Source of the DNA: Cladorrhinum sp. PSN259
Taxonomy: Eukaryota > Ascomycota > Sordariomycetes > Sordariales > Podosporaceae
Reading direction: 5' to 3'
Length of the DNA stretch: 64,000 nucleotides
Assembly (NCBI GenBank): GCA_033725935.1
Contig: MU867060.1
Coordinates: 855,316-919,315 of the forward strand
The notes beneath the pieces are model-generated. The model saw nothing but the letters and a program-made list of their open reading frames with translations. It did no database searches and was not told the origin of the DNA. The first letter of the stretch is position 1; the number at the start of each line of letters is the position of its first letter. Of the stretch, positions 44,992 to 57,400 are shown piece after piece. The position numbers and the translations under genes were made by a program.

Positions 44992-47900
44992 GATCACGAT
45001 ATTCTGTATCTGCAGTTTCTAAATGTGCAAGTGGTTTTTTTCCTTTTTTTCTGTGGTGAAATCGACGGGTGCCGTTTTCGAGATGAAACCTCTGTCGTCA
45101 TCGGTTGGTTAAGCTTGGGCCACCAAGTATTTGTAGCTTCAGCCACACTGCACTGTGGCTTGCCCATTAACGCCACCTCCTGAGACTGGAGTATTGACTC
45201 CCCCTTTTCTTGACTTGAAGCTATTCAGACTTGCAGATTTTGAAAGTACCATCTTGACCTTCAAGAATCAACGGGAGATCAAAGTAATCAAACACAGTGT
45301 CCAGGAATTATTCTTTAAAGGGTCAACAACATACCACATCGCAATTTAAGTTTGACATCGACTGTGGCCAACCTCAACGGGAATATTATTCGTGATTTAT
45401 CAGAGTAACTCTGAGTCGAATGCATGGCCTATGTTAATTAGTACTATTCTTCTATTCCAAGACCCTTGCCTTTCCTCATGCTTCGAAAGAAACGTAAAAC
45501 GAAGCTATTACCCGGCGGCAAACCCCCAGACCTCGCTTCGCTGGAGATCCGTATCTTCTTAATGGCTTCGTTATTGTACTGCAATACTGGCTCGTTGTAT
45601 CTTCGTGATGGTTTCTAGCCTGGTACCGGCACTGGTCGGCCACCCACACCGGCATTCTACATAGCTCCTGCCTACCTTGGGCAGAAATCATGAGCTTATG
45701 AATTTTTACGCTTCAGGCCGTGGCTCAACGGTGGCTTATACTGCCCAAGATTCCAGCACATGGAACACACATGGCATCAATTGTAGCATCCAATGGACGC
45801 TCGAAAAACTCTGTCAATCGCTAATATGAAGGAAGAGAAGTTCCTGCCAGATTCTCCATTGCAAGTAATTTCCGAATCATGTCATATTGGAGCTGCGCTC
45901 CATTAGCAATATTCACAGAGAATCACTAGTTATTGTGCTTTTTGAGGCAAAAAGAATATCAGGACTATCAGGACTGGTCAGAAAATGGGGAGAATCCTAC
46001 AGGACCTACAACGCGAGCAGCATAATTCCGGCAGTAAAGAAACAAATTAACCATCATTCATTGTCTTGCCATCTAATACTAATCCGACTGGCTACAACGA
46101 TACCATCCTTCTGGTGAGGAAAGTCCACGTTTTATTTTGCCGACTCCATGGTCAATGAGAGCACTTGACTATCATTCTCTCGGCTCATATCTGTTCATAT
46201 AAATGGCATTCCAACTTGAAAACTTTTCGTCGGGCTCAGTCCACCTCAATTTGCCACACCGGCAACATAATACAACACACAGCCAGGATGAGAGCTTCAT
46301 GCCTCTCTGGTCGTACCAAAAAGCTCCCGGTATATGACCAGCATGTTGATCGCCGACCGTTCATGATTTCGGGGACATCTCATAAAAACGTACCCGACTG
46401 GCTACGGCCATCGGCCACCTTTTGCCTCAGAACGGCATGTCGTCCAGTTTTTTGGGCACTGTGCTGCTACCTTGTCAGGTTCTGCCATGTACCTAGATAC
46501 ACCGACATCCCTTTTCCATCCCCTACCCCCTGGGTCAAGGAAATAAAGCTGTGGCACAATTAAATCCACCCCGCGCAAGAAAGGAAGATGCCAAGATATA
46601 GGGCTGGGCAACAGTTACCAAAGCCAGATCTTGGAAACATCAAGGCGTTGGTGGCCTGTTTCACCGATAGTGAAATTCAGTGTGTGTCCCGGGATTAGTC
46701 TACCGTGGCATAGGTGCCCGCAGCCCACGAGCAACTGGGTGGTGGTCAGTCCGTGGAAATTACAACGGCCCGGCCAGGGGGAGGCTGGCAACTCTGCCGG
46801 GATGAATCATGTCACATCTTGCAGATTCTCAAATAGCATTCTCTAATTATGCCAGACGTTCGATAGTCTAGGGTATCATCCTCGTGGCCACCTCCTTCGC
46901 ACGCACACCGCCATGTAACCAAGCTCTGACGAATCAGAGGCCATATTTTGTTTGTGGCTTCAGGGTGGGCTATAAGGCTAGCCTTCCCTTCCCCGTTATG
47001 GAGTCAACTTTCAGCGGATTTATCCGTATGCTCACCAGCTCAACGGCGAGCTGCCGTGCGGTGATGCCGATGCAGAAGCCATGCGTAGCCCGACTTCTAG
47101 AAGACGGTTGTTTCGGCCCTACTGTCATTAGTCTTGTCTGCATCTCTGCAGAGGCCCTGTTGTCATTGATGCAGTCGAAATGAGATGTTTAATCAGCGGT
47201 TTGAAATCACGCAGCCCGTCGGTCGCCCGCCCAAGGTATCAATCCGGCTTAAAGCCAATAAAGTTCTGACTTCGACTCAACATAATACAACAAGCCATGG
47301 TCTCCAACCACTTAGAAAGCAGATCTTGATCGTAATGCTCTGTGGTAGGCCGCCCTGAGGCTGTGTTGTTCATCTGCGCCTCGAATGATAAGGCCACACG
47401 AAGCACAGAAAGCCGGGGTCCTAACGGCCCGGTGCTACCGAAATGATTTTAAACTTGCATTAAGAGGCAAATGCTCGAGCCAGTTCGAATGTTGAATCCT
47501 ATCTGGGAATAAGGTCCTGATGCAAGTCGGCTGTTGGTTCCATCTAGTCTAGAGCTCGATGGCGGCTATCGAGACACACCCGATATGCAGTTGGTGATTT
47601 AGCCCTCTCACCGCGGCCGCCAGTCTGATCTAGACGAAAACTCTTGGTAACCATGTACCGGTACATTCATGATCCCCTGGTTCTCATGTCAATACAGAAT
47701 CGGAATTCGTGTAATTCTGTAACTGAAAACGACCAACAAGGTCTCTGTCCGACCCCAGTCGACGGTGTGATCGCGGTCTCCTGCATGTTGGCGTGGGGGA
47801 AATTGACTATGCATGTTCTAGATCTCCACGTTGTGCGCTTATATTGACTCCTCGACAAATTGACAGACGTCGGCAACACGGCATGCAGTATTGTTAAGTT

Positions 47901-49545
47901 GTGGTTAACAGGCATGCTAATTGTAACAGGGGCAGCATCACATGCCTGCACAAAGACGCGGCAAGCTTGCCCAGAATAAATTGACAGCGTTTCTGGTCAG
48001 ACGATCTCCATAGGTTGATGGCACATCAAAGTGGCGTATGTTGATTCCTTTGGGTGTGGAGGACAGTGTAGTGTGCAGGCGTGTGCAACGGTGTATCACT
48101 CTTCACGGGCCAAAGTGTCCATGAAGGACACGGAATGAGCGGGATCTCGACGAGCAGGAAATGCTAAGATCCTATGAGAATGCTATCAGTCGTTCTCACT
48201 GTCCGCATGGGCAACTCTGTGGTCGCTGAAAGTCGGCCCGCGGAGACTTTGAAAGGTTCATGGAAACTTCTGACGCGCCCGGCCACCCGTCCGTCAAACG
48301 GGCGACGGCATTCTTGTGGGCATCCACCTACCGGTACGCCGTCAATAATCTACTGACCTGCATATCGCCGTGGACCGGAGGCTAATGTTGAGTATCCTTC
48401 CTCTTCAGGAAAGGGGGGAAAGGGGGGAAATGGGGGTCATCCACAACGACTTCAGCCTTGCGGGTCATGCTAAGCATTGGCGTGCGCATTTAGCATCGTG
48501 TGGGATCTGGGGAACGACTAAACTTTTCCAGATTCAAATTGCTGACGGCATTTGCAGATTTGCAGAAATGGTGCCGTTTGATGAACATTGTTTGGCCAAA
48601 GGTTGCTGAATATGGGTGGCGAAAAAGGGTTAGGGTACGTGATGCTGCCTCATATAACAAACTTGAATAGTGGAGAAGACCTTCCGTCCACGAAACAGAA
48701 ATTGATCTTGAAGACATAAGCTGCAGATGAAAAGTCGGAGAAAAAAAAAAAGAGAACGACACAGGCCACAAGATTGAACTCGAAGAAAACAAAACTGAGA
48801 TCCGGACAGAGCCAAGAATAATACAATACCCCGACCGCCTCCCAAAATTCGACTGACTCGATGCCCAATAAAACCAATTGTTGCATGCATGGTGATGCCT
48901 TTGTGTCTGAAACAATGGGATTCGAGAAAAGGATCGAGGAAGGGAATTCTATCACAATCGTGTTCCTGTGTTACCAGGAACTGCCTTTGAACTTTGAAGT
49001 TAAAAAGGGTCTTGGTCTTTGACGGGAAGGACCCATCCCATCGATGGCACACGTGGAATCATCAAACCGCCATGCTTTGGCTATCGGTTGTCAGGTGAAG
49101 GACGTTCCCGCCCAGCCACAAGTGGAGTCGTTTGAAGATTGCACGGCCAATCATCTGCTCGGCGCACTCGAAAAAATCTGTGCTCCAAGCTCCCCGCTCG
49201 AGGGAAACCCCCGCCCGCGCAACTCAGGGTCTGGCAGGGCAAAGAGTCACCCGCCTTCCGTAAATCGGCTTTTTCTCCTCCAAAACTCTCTCATCTCAAT
49301 CGCGAAACCGGACCACCCATAGAGTTACTTGCCGCTGCCAACAGCCTATCCCCATTGTCCAAGCTTTACCGATCCGTCTCGGGGGACCGGAAGACCAGAT
49401 CTGCTATCTTTTACATACCGACGCTACGGGAACATTGGGCAATTGGGGCCCCGCCCGCGCACAACACCCACTATCGCTCTCTCCCTGAAGGCCCTCTCCA
49501 CGGCCACGGCCACCTGATCACGCCGGCATTTCCGCAACGTTGTTC
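44992..49545. other. Intergenic region, about 4.5 kb, no supported gene
   Basis: No frame with recognisable motifs; frames of 92-168 residues on both strands overlap each other. Local features are only G-rich triplets GGGGGG near 48412-48440 and an A11 run near 48740. No tRNA: a box-A-like TGGCTCAACGG at 45721 lacks a B box. The last few hundred bases should be the promoter of the Zn2Cys6 regulator; no TATA box stands out. Confidence 0.55.
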
Positions 49546-52068
49546 ATGGCAAGCCCCGAGTTTGCGGCTGGCATGCGGAGTCACGGCGCGAACGGCGCTG
49601 GTCCGCACAAGCGTAAACGGAGCACCATTGACAGTAGCCCCGTGAGTCTGCTTGACCCGGACCACGAGCAGGACCACGACCATGACCACGACGACGAGCA
49701 TCAAGAACGAGGCGACGATGCCTCACCCGAGGCCAAGGGTCGTCGTCTCCCCGGAGTTAAGCGGGCCTGTAATGAATGTCGTCAACAAAAGGTAAGACTC
49801 TTGAAAAGAAAAACAATAGACATAGACCTATGACTCGACCCATAGGTCATGTAGTCCACACTTTCCTCTCTTCCGTCTGGCCCCCGGTCCCGACCGGGTC
49901 CCTGCCTCCGGACACGGACCGGACCACTTCTTTTTTGTTAGTGCTTGTTTGCAATTTGGTGTTGGGAAGCTCCTCGATTAGCTAACACACAACCCTTTGT
50001 TTGCTATCTCTAGCTCCGCTGCGATGTAGTCCAGGACCCATTTCAGAGCTGCTCACGGTGCAACCGCTTGAAGCTTGACTGCAAGATCGAATCCAACTTC
50101 AAACGCATTGGCAAACGGTCAAAGCACGCAGAGATGGAAAAAGAGATCGACAAGCTGCGCCGCGCCGTTCAGTCGGCAAAGTCGCAGGGGTTTGTCGTCC
50201 TCGAGGATGAGGACGAGGCCATGCACTCACAGCTGCAGTCCCCCGTTGTCGCTAGCCAGTATTCTCACACACGCAATCCCTCCCTGATGGGGTCAGAGGA
50301 GGCCGTGTCATCCCTGCTGCACCTCAAACGTGGCGGTTCATACAACATACCTCGCTATGTTCGCGAGCTCAATGACTTTAGGATCACCGAAGAGGAAGAA
50401 CGCCAGCTGTTCAGCCAGTTCTTCAATTATTACCACCCATTCTTACCATTTCTTAATCCAAGCCAGACCCCGGACCAATATTACCAACAACACCCTCTCC
50501 TCTATTGGTCAATCATTGCCGTCGCCAGCAGACGGTTTACCCCGGACCCTACCCTCCTCACAAAGTTGTCAGGCCCGTTGACCAGCTACCTGTGGACCAC
50601 CATAGGCGAGGTCCCCCAAAGCTATTATGTTGTCAAGGCTTTATGTCTACTGTGTACATGGCCGCTGCCAACGAGCACGACCTCATCTGATCCTACCCAC
50701 ATTTTGTGCGGCGTGTTGATGAAGATCGCCACTGGCATTGGTCTTCACCGGCCAAATCACATCAATGACTTTTCTCGGGTCGCTGTGGAACTGAACACTG
50801 ACGGCCTCCATGACCGCATCAAGACGTGGGCCGTCTGCAATATTGTCGCTCAGACAATTGGCACAGGATACGGCCAGCCCGCGTCAAGCCTTTATGACTG
50901 GACACTGGCCGTCCAAGGCGGTGACTCGGGGCCGTTCTCACTCGGCCCCGAATTGGAGGCCCGGCTTCAGATAGAACGCTTCTGCGACAAGGTATCTAAA
51001 GAGATGTATAGTAATGCCAGCGACCCCAGAGGCGTCGCCGGTGACGAGCACCGGGCAATGTTGATGCGCGTGTATCGTCGCGAGTTTAACGAGCTGCAGG
51101 CTTTCATAACTTCGCAGAACTTGCCACCGATCATCAACCTCCATCTGAGGGCGGCTGGTTTACATTTGCGGCTGGCGGGCTTCTTCGATTCGAGCAGCAC
51201 TCCCGCTTACATGGATGACTTGTTGGCTCTCTGGCGGGCGACGACCAGTTACCTTGACTACATTCTAGACGGTAGCGAACCGTGCCGTGAAGAGTATCAA
51301 TACCAACAGCGAGACAACTACCTACTCACATATGCCACCAACTATATTCAGCAGATGCTCGTTGCTGCCGGCTTTGCCTTGCTGAAGCTGATGCGGTCAT
51401 TTTTCGCCAAGCAGATCGACTTCACCCGCGGGCGAAACCTCTTTCATCGGGCGATCCAAGCCATAAGGACCACCAGCGTTGTGCAAAACGATCTTAACTG
51501 GCGTTTGGCAGAGCTCATGGTCCAGATTTGGAACGGTGCCCGTATTGACGCCATCAGTCCGTCGTTTCGGGGAGGCGACGATCCTGAAATCGATGACAGC
51601 TTGCAGCTCAAGGTTCGGTGTCGCCACAGCATGAGCCTGGTGTTTGATTCCATCTGGCATTGGAGAGAAGAATATCAGGCCAGAGGCCGGGGTACGCTAG
51701 ACGGTATGTTTTGTATTATTTCTTTTTCTCATCATCCCCAAGTAAAATCACCCCAAGCTAAGAAACGATGACCTTTGGTAGCCTTGAAGCAACCTACGCA
51801 TCCTGATTCAGCTAATGAATCATCAGCATCTTCGACTCATCTAGATACCACACTCGCCCCACCATCACACGCATTACCAGCGAACCTTGGATTGGCTTCG
51901 TCGAATGGCGCCCTCACTCCCAGCGGCGGATCAGCGATCGGAGGTCCTCAACCGTCGATGATGGGACTTGGATACGACTCCTACGACGTTTGGGATCCGC
52001 AGCACTGGATGCTGGACGGGCTGCTCGACTTCAACTACACGTTTATACCGCCTATTGATGCTGCTTAG
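49546..52068 (+). CDS. Zn2Cys6 transcription factor, War1/PrtT-like
   Basis: Three exons: 49546-49791, 50014-51703 and 51782-52068, introns of 222 nt (GTAAGA, branch GCTAAC, CTAG) and 78 nt (GTATGT...GTAG). Product 740 residues. Zinc cluster C75-x2-C78-x6-C85-x9-C95-x2-C98-x6-C105, a complete binuclear site, split by intron 1 after the second cysteine. It is followed by NFKRIGKRSKHAEMEKEIDKL, a basic linker and short coiled coil for dimerisation. The middle (about 165-560) is a fungal regulatory domain, with FFNYYHPFLPFLNP, GIGLHRPNH and YATNYIQQMLVAAGF. The C terminus is Ser/Pro rich and ends with an acidic-aromatic, activation-like patch (YDVWDPQHWMLDGLLDF). Before the cluster is a remarkable Asp/His-rich run (DPDHEQDHDHDHDDEH). 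Linker and cluster match regulators annotated as War1 or PrtT-like; targets could be weak-acid stress or secreted protease genes, which the sequence cannot decide. Confidence 0.87.
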
Positions 52069-53623
52069 GATAATGTTGACCCGAACGGTACGGATCATGT
52101 TTGAAGGGGTTTCTCCCTACTACTCATAGCTTGTAGCTCTTTTTTCTTGTGCACACAACAACAAACTCTTGTCGACAGACTGGCATCGGATCGAAAGTAA
52201 ATGGCCTATTTTTGCTCTTTTATCATTTTTTTCTTCTTTTCATTGTTATAATGGAATACCCCTTTTGATTCGCGCGCATATAATGAAGCGACGAAATAGC
52301 TTCTCTGTGGTATTGTGGTCATCGGTTTTAGCAGGTTATTGTACCCTGAACGGGTCGGTAGGGATGTTAGTTGGACTGGGGGCAAAAACAAAAATCATAG
52401 GTGTGTGAGAGTGTCAGTGTGCGTGTGTGTTTTTAAACATCTGGTTTGCGGTATGGAATGATCTGGATGACAGTGGTCTTTTTTTTCCCTCCCCTTCATC
52501 TTTTGGGGGTCATCATGAGTGAAGCGAAAACAGAAGAGTAGTGTTTTGTGTCTAACTATCATAGAGAACCAAAATGAAATGAACCAGAAAAACGTATACA
52601 AGCAAAACAACACTGTATCTTTGACTACGTCCTTTTGTTTTTCTGATATTCGTCCTTTATGTTCCCAAGATACTATTACAGCACGTACAGGCCACTTTTT
52701 GATCATTTAGAAAGCCAGAAACCACCATGACTACTTATCTAACAGCACACACTGACGACCACAAACTTACTTTTGGTGTTGTTTTCTTCTTCTTCATGTT
52801 TCCTATCACAGATTTACTTGTTGACCTGTCAGTATTTTATCACACATCCATTAGGTACCAAAACAAGCCACTGGGCTCTAGTACAAGCCTCTTTCTCCTT
52901 TCCTTTTCTTCTTGTGCAGAAGCATCCACCACCAACAACGCCGACGAACAACGGTCGTCCAACGACAACAACGCCAAACCAACAAGCAAGAAAAACCAGT
53001 ATAGTCACAACGGCAACAGCAACGCCACGCGGAAGCTCCCCTGTTTACCTTCCTTCCCTTTACCTTATTTATCCTCCCCCGGACCGGCCGAGGCCGCAGG
53101 GCTAAGGGGATGGATGCCTTTTTCCCCCCTCGTTTCTTCTCACTGCGGTCCAACAACGGCCGCGGGATGCGCGGGGAGCGAGAACGGTGAAGGGAAGAGA
53201 TCCAAGCTTAGCTTTTGTTGCAGATTTTGTTTTGTATTCCCCGTTTCGGGATGAACGTGCAGAATTTCTTGTGTTTTGGCAGTAAACTGGGATGGGGGCT
53301 TTTTTTTTTTTTGGGTTGTTGGGTTTCCTTGGGTCGTGTTACTATATTAAGGATTTTTTTTGGATTTTTTGATAGCTCAGGTTTTACAATTCTCAATTTC
53401 TTTGGACCTGGGAGGGAAAGACGGGAGGGAGGTAAGGTAGGTGAGGCTTTGACAAAGGTTTCACACAGATAGAGACATGCACAAGTTCAAGTTCTTTTTT
53501 TCTTCTTTTTTCTGCGTGTGTTTCAGGCTGGACCTTTTTCTCGCTCTTGAGAATCCGAACTGAGCATGGCTGAGGGAAAGGAAGGAATGTGGAGGTGGAG
53601 GTGGCTCTGTTTGGCGCCTCAAA

Positions 53624-53643
53624 ACACACACACACACACACAC
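53624..53643. repeat. (CA)n dinucleotide microsatellite
   Basis: About ten CA units in a row. It produces a Val/Cys-repeat frame on the minus strand that is not a gene. Confidence 0.8.
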
Positions 53644-54425
53644 ATATCTGAATTCGGAGATGTAAAAGCCTTTTGATGATGATGCTATTTTCATCATCTC
53701 TGCTTGCTATCGTGCTTCCTGGTAATTTTTTTGTGGGGGAGGTTTGGCCTCCCTTTTCTGCGGCCGCAAATCTCCTTGGATCCTTTTCGCTGTTCGCTGG
53801 ATTGTTTCACAAGGCATTCTTTTACATCTCGTTTCATCTCGTCCTGTCAATGCTGCGCAATTTCGATGATGGTCCCGGTTCTTGGCCTCAAGATATGTAC
53901 GAACATGGCGTTATCAACCGATCTCGTGGCCACCCTGCACCTATGCACGATGCATTGCCCACTTCATCTTGATATCCACAACAAAAGGAAATGTTGTTTT
54001 GATGATTCAAAGTTGATTGATCGTGACTGTTTGATTAGTCGGAAGTCTAGCGCTCGCCCAGCCACACCCCATCACCCAACCCATGAATGCCCATCATCAC
54101 TGGTATCAGAGTCTCTTGTGAAAGCCAAACACAAATCTGCCTCACATCTTGTTGAACTTGGTGTGTTTTTTTGGGGCAAGTACATGGAGCAAAACCAAGA
54201 GTTCTTGACTTAGCTCGTGCGCATGTTTGTGGCGAGCGAGATAGGGAGACACACACACGTTTGTAATCCAACTTCGGCCGGAACGGACGGATGAATGAAG
54301 GTATTCATGGCGATCATGTTCTTCATCCTCAATAACCCCATCGATACCGGCGTAACAATACCGACCAAATACCATGATACCAGTGAAAACCCGGAATTTG
54401 CCATGCCCAACAATGACATGATTCC

Positions 54426-54487
54426 ATCCCAGTCCCAGAGTCTGGATGCACATCCTATCCCAGTCACAGAGTCTGGATTCACATCCC
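54426..54487. repeat. 31-bp direct repeat, two copies
   Basis: Copies at 54426-54456 and 54457-54487 begin ATCCCAGTC and share AGAGTCTGGAT; they differ at three positions. A third partial copy may begin at 54488. Confidence 0.8.
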
Positions 54488-57400
54488 ATCCACTTCCCCA
54501 AACTCGCCCCTGCTTCTTATCACACACCGGGTATGTGCTGGAATATTTCTGCGCATCAAAACAACTCATCACAATCTTTTTCTTCTTTTCTTTCGGGACC
54601 GACAAACGGGAATCAGTCCGGTCTTCCGCGTCTGTGTGCTGCTCTATAAGTACAACCTTTTATCTGTATTGTTTACTGGATTAGTACTTATGCGTCTCAC
54701 CTCTCACCCCACCCATGATGCTTGAGGGGTTGAAAACGTAAGGTAGTAGTGTAGCAACGATATGACTTGGTTTTTTTTGTTGTTTTTTTGGCCTTCTCTT
54801 CCATTTCCAGCGTACGGCACAGCTTGCTCTCTCTCATTTTCGGCGCATTTTCCCCAGTTTTCTGACATGGACCACTCATAATGCAGCTTCTGTGTTGGGA
54901 ACAGGTCAAAATAAGGTGGTGAGAGCATCTTCGGGTATTTATTATCATCATGTAGGTCGCATATGTATGTAAGACCAGAGTCGCATGTACGTGGTCAGAA
55001 TCTTAGTATTCCCCATCTCGCACCCTCCTGGAAAAGAAAAGGCGGCGGCGGAGGGGGGGGGGCGGCAAGCAGAGAAGTGAGATTTTAGATAAGGTGTGAT
55101 TTCCGTGGCCGTTGCCGCCGTTCCTTCTTGCACCCGTCACAGTGCGTTATGCCGGATCAACACTCACCACCTCGCTGGGCGATCTGCTTTAGTTTTTGCC
55201 AAGGCATAACCTTCGATATCAGGAACAACCCATGTAGAGATAGATGGTGGTGATGAAAAGCCCAAAAAAAATAAAAAAAAATAAAAGGAGAGCATGGTTC
55301 GAGAGTGATGGTGAATGAAACTGAGACAGGGGTGGTGGCTTGCTCGACGGAAGTGTTTCCGGTCACCCTCCTCTACTTGGGAGCAAACAAGTCCCCTCCA
55401 TGGGAGCACACAAGTCCTCTGCGTGGCAGCGCTGAATAATCCCATAGAAAGCTCGCTATCCATTGCTTCGGGGACCGTAATGTTTAATCTGGCTGCCTGG
55501 CGTCGTCGTCATGGTCTTATTCTTACCTGCCGTACATGGAATACAATGCCTTCCCGCTTTTCTGTGTCTGTGTCTGCGAGAGGCGCAATTTTCAGGCAAA
55601 ACCCGTCAAAGAATACTCGAGATGAACGCATGATCCCAAGACGGTATGAGCCGAGCAAAGTAAGACCGGACCCTTGTTTATTCTACATACGTGATGGGAA
55701 CCTCCTTTCATACACTTCCTGTCGCTCCTTTTCTTTGCGGTTTCTCATCATACTGAATGTGGACATATCATGAGTGTCCACCCTTGTTCATGATGATCAC
55801 GATTCTTCGACGTCCCGGCTGGCTCGGAGAGAATAAACGGACAGGAGAGCAAAGGACACTGACCGACGGTCCCAGATATCTCTCCGCTTTTTCCGGCATC
55901 CTTCGTTCTCCCCCATCTCCATACACAGCACCCAGAGCTTTTATTTTAGTTGATGTGTGTTGTCTGCCCCTATGCACCTCTGGGCCGCATGGTACGTTTC
56001 GGTACGTACGTGCTACTGTCTCTTCCCCTTTCTCACCGTACAGTTTCCATAGTATAACCGTACACCGTCCTGTATCAGCACTGTCCGTCTGCTCCGGTGC
56101 AATTATTTCCACTCCATGTGACTGCTGCCACTTGTCACCGCCGCGGAGAATAAACCTTGACGAGCCACTCGGCCTCCTTCCCGCAACTGTCCACTCCAAC
56201 AACGAGCCACTAGCAGATACAGAAGATGGAACGCCACCTGCAACATGCCGTGCCCTTGCTTCTTGCTCTGCGATGAACCAAGCATGCAAAGGGGGGGGGG
56301 GATGGGGTAGTCCAGACGAGTGTGATGTCTCCTTGTTTTGGTACTGGTGCGGAAGCACCGCGCTTAAGGGCAGCCACACCCCACCCGTTACACGCAACCA
56401 ACAGGCAAAAGATCAACAGAGTGCTTATCCGTAAGGAGGGTGAGAATCTTGTTTGGTTGGCCGAGACTGTAACCGAAAGCGTGGGAGCAAGATTGCGTGT
56501 AAGTGGTGTGGAGAAAAAACAAGCGCCGGGCGCGTCCCCTTCGTTGGTTCACACCCCTCTCATCTCCTTCCCCATGTCGAGACGCCTTTCCTTGTTCTGA
56601 CTGGTGCTAGAGCTCCAGTGGAGTGTCCCGACGTCGTTGTGTACTAGCAAAGCGAGTCTGAGGTAAAGTGCAAGGTGTGATTCTTGCCATCGTGAAAGTC
56701 CAAACACCATGCGATGCGGACAGTGTGAGGCATGGCGAAAGACGAATTTATAATATAGTGAAAAAGGCAGCTAGCAGGCCGAGACTACGCTAGTGTAGCG
56801 GAGAAACCGTTCCTCGCAGTAGTCTATCAGACAGGGCTGGAGAGGATCATCAGGCGGGAAGGGACGGGAGTTGGTGCGTTAAGTTTGTGGAGGAGAGATT
56901 TGTGACAGCCGCCAACGGTATGGGGTTTTGGGAATCGAACTCAAAGGTCTGACAAAGCCCTACGAACTAGAATCCAGCCAGGGGGAGGGGGGCCGGGTTG
57001 ATAGGTGGGTTCTCAGAGATTGAACGTTCCTTGGCAGCACAGAAACTGATGTCCATTATTGGTATCGCCTGTGCCTCAAAGAATCATCAGTTACTGACCT
57101 CGTTTCAGCCAAAATGCCCTGCTCGAGCTGTGTGGGCACAGATCGTCTGTTAGGAAACGAAAAAGCTACCAGCAAAGAACAACGTTGCAGTCCTAGGGCT
57201 GCTCACTCAGAGCGTGTGTAAATGAGATCCACTGCTATAGCCTTTTCCCAAGGCACCAGCGATTTCGACCCCTGGTGGCACCCTATTATTCACGCATACC
57301 GCGTACGCGTTCCGGGAGTATCAGGTGCCTTGTGGAGGTGCCTCGTCATGAATGACTGGACCAAGATATCCTCCTCGTGTTGTGATATCAATTATCAGGC

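Noticed and set aside
45710..45790. A-box-like TGGCTCAACGGTGG suggesting a tRNA
   Set aside because: No B box or acceptor-stem pairing downstream.
55757..56434. 225-residue plus-strand frame facing a 209-residue minus-strand frame
   Set aside because: Mutually antisense, low-complexity Pro/Ser/Gly composition, no motif; neither can be preferred.
56925..57000. GGGAATCGAACTC resembling a reverse-strand tRNA T arm
   Set aside because: No matching acceptor, D or anticodon stems when folded by eye.
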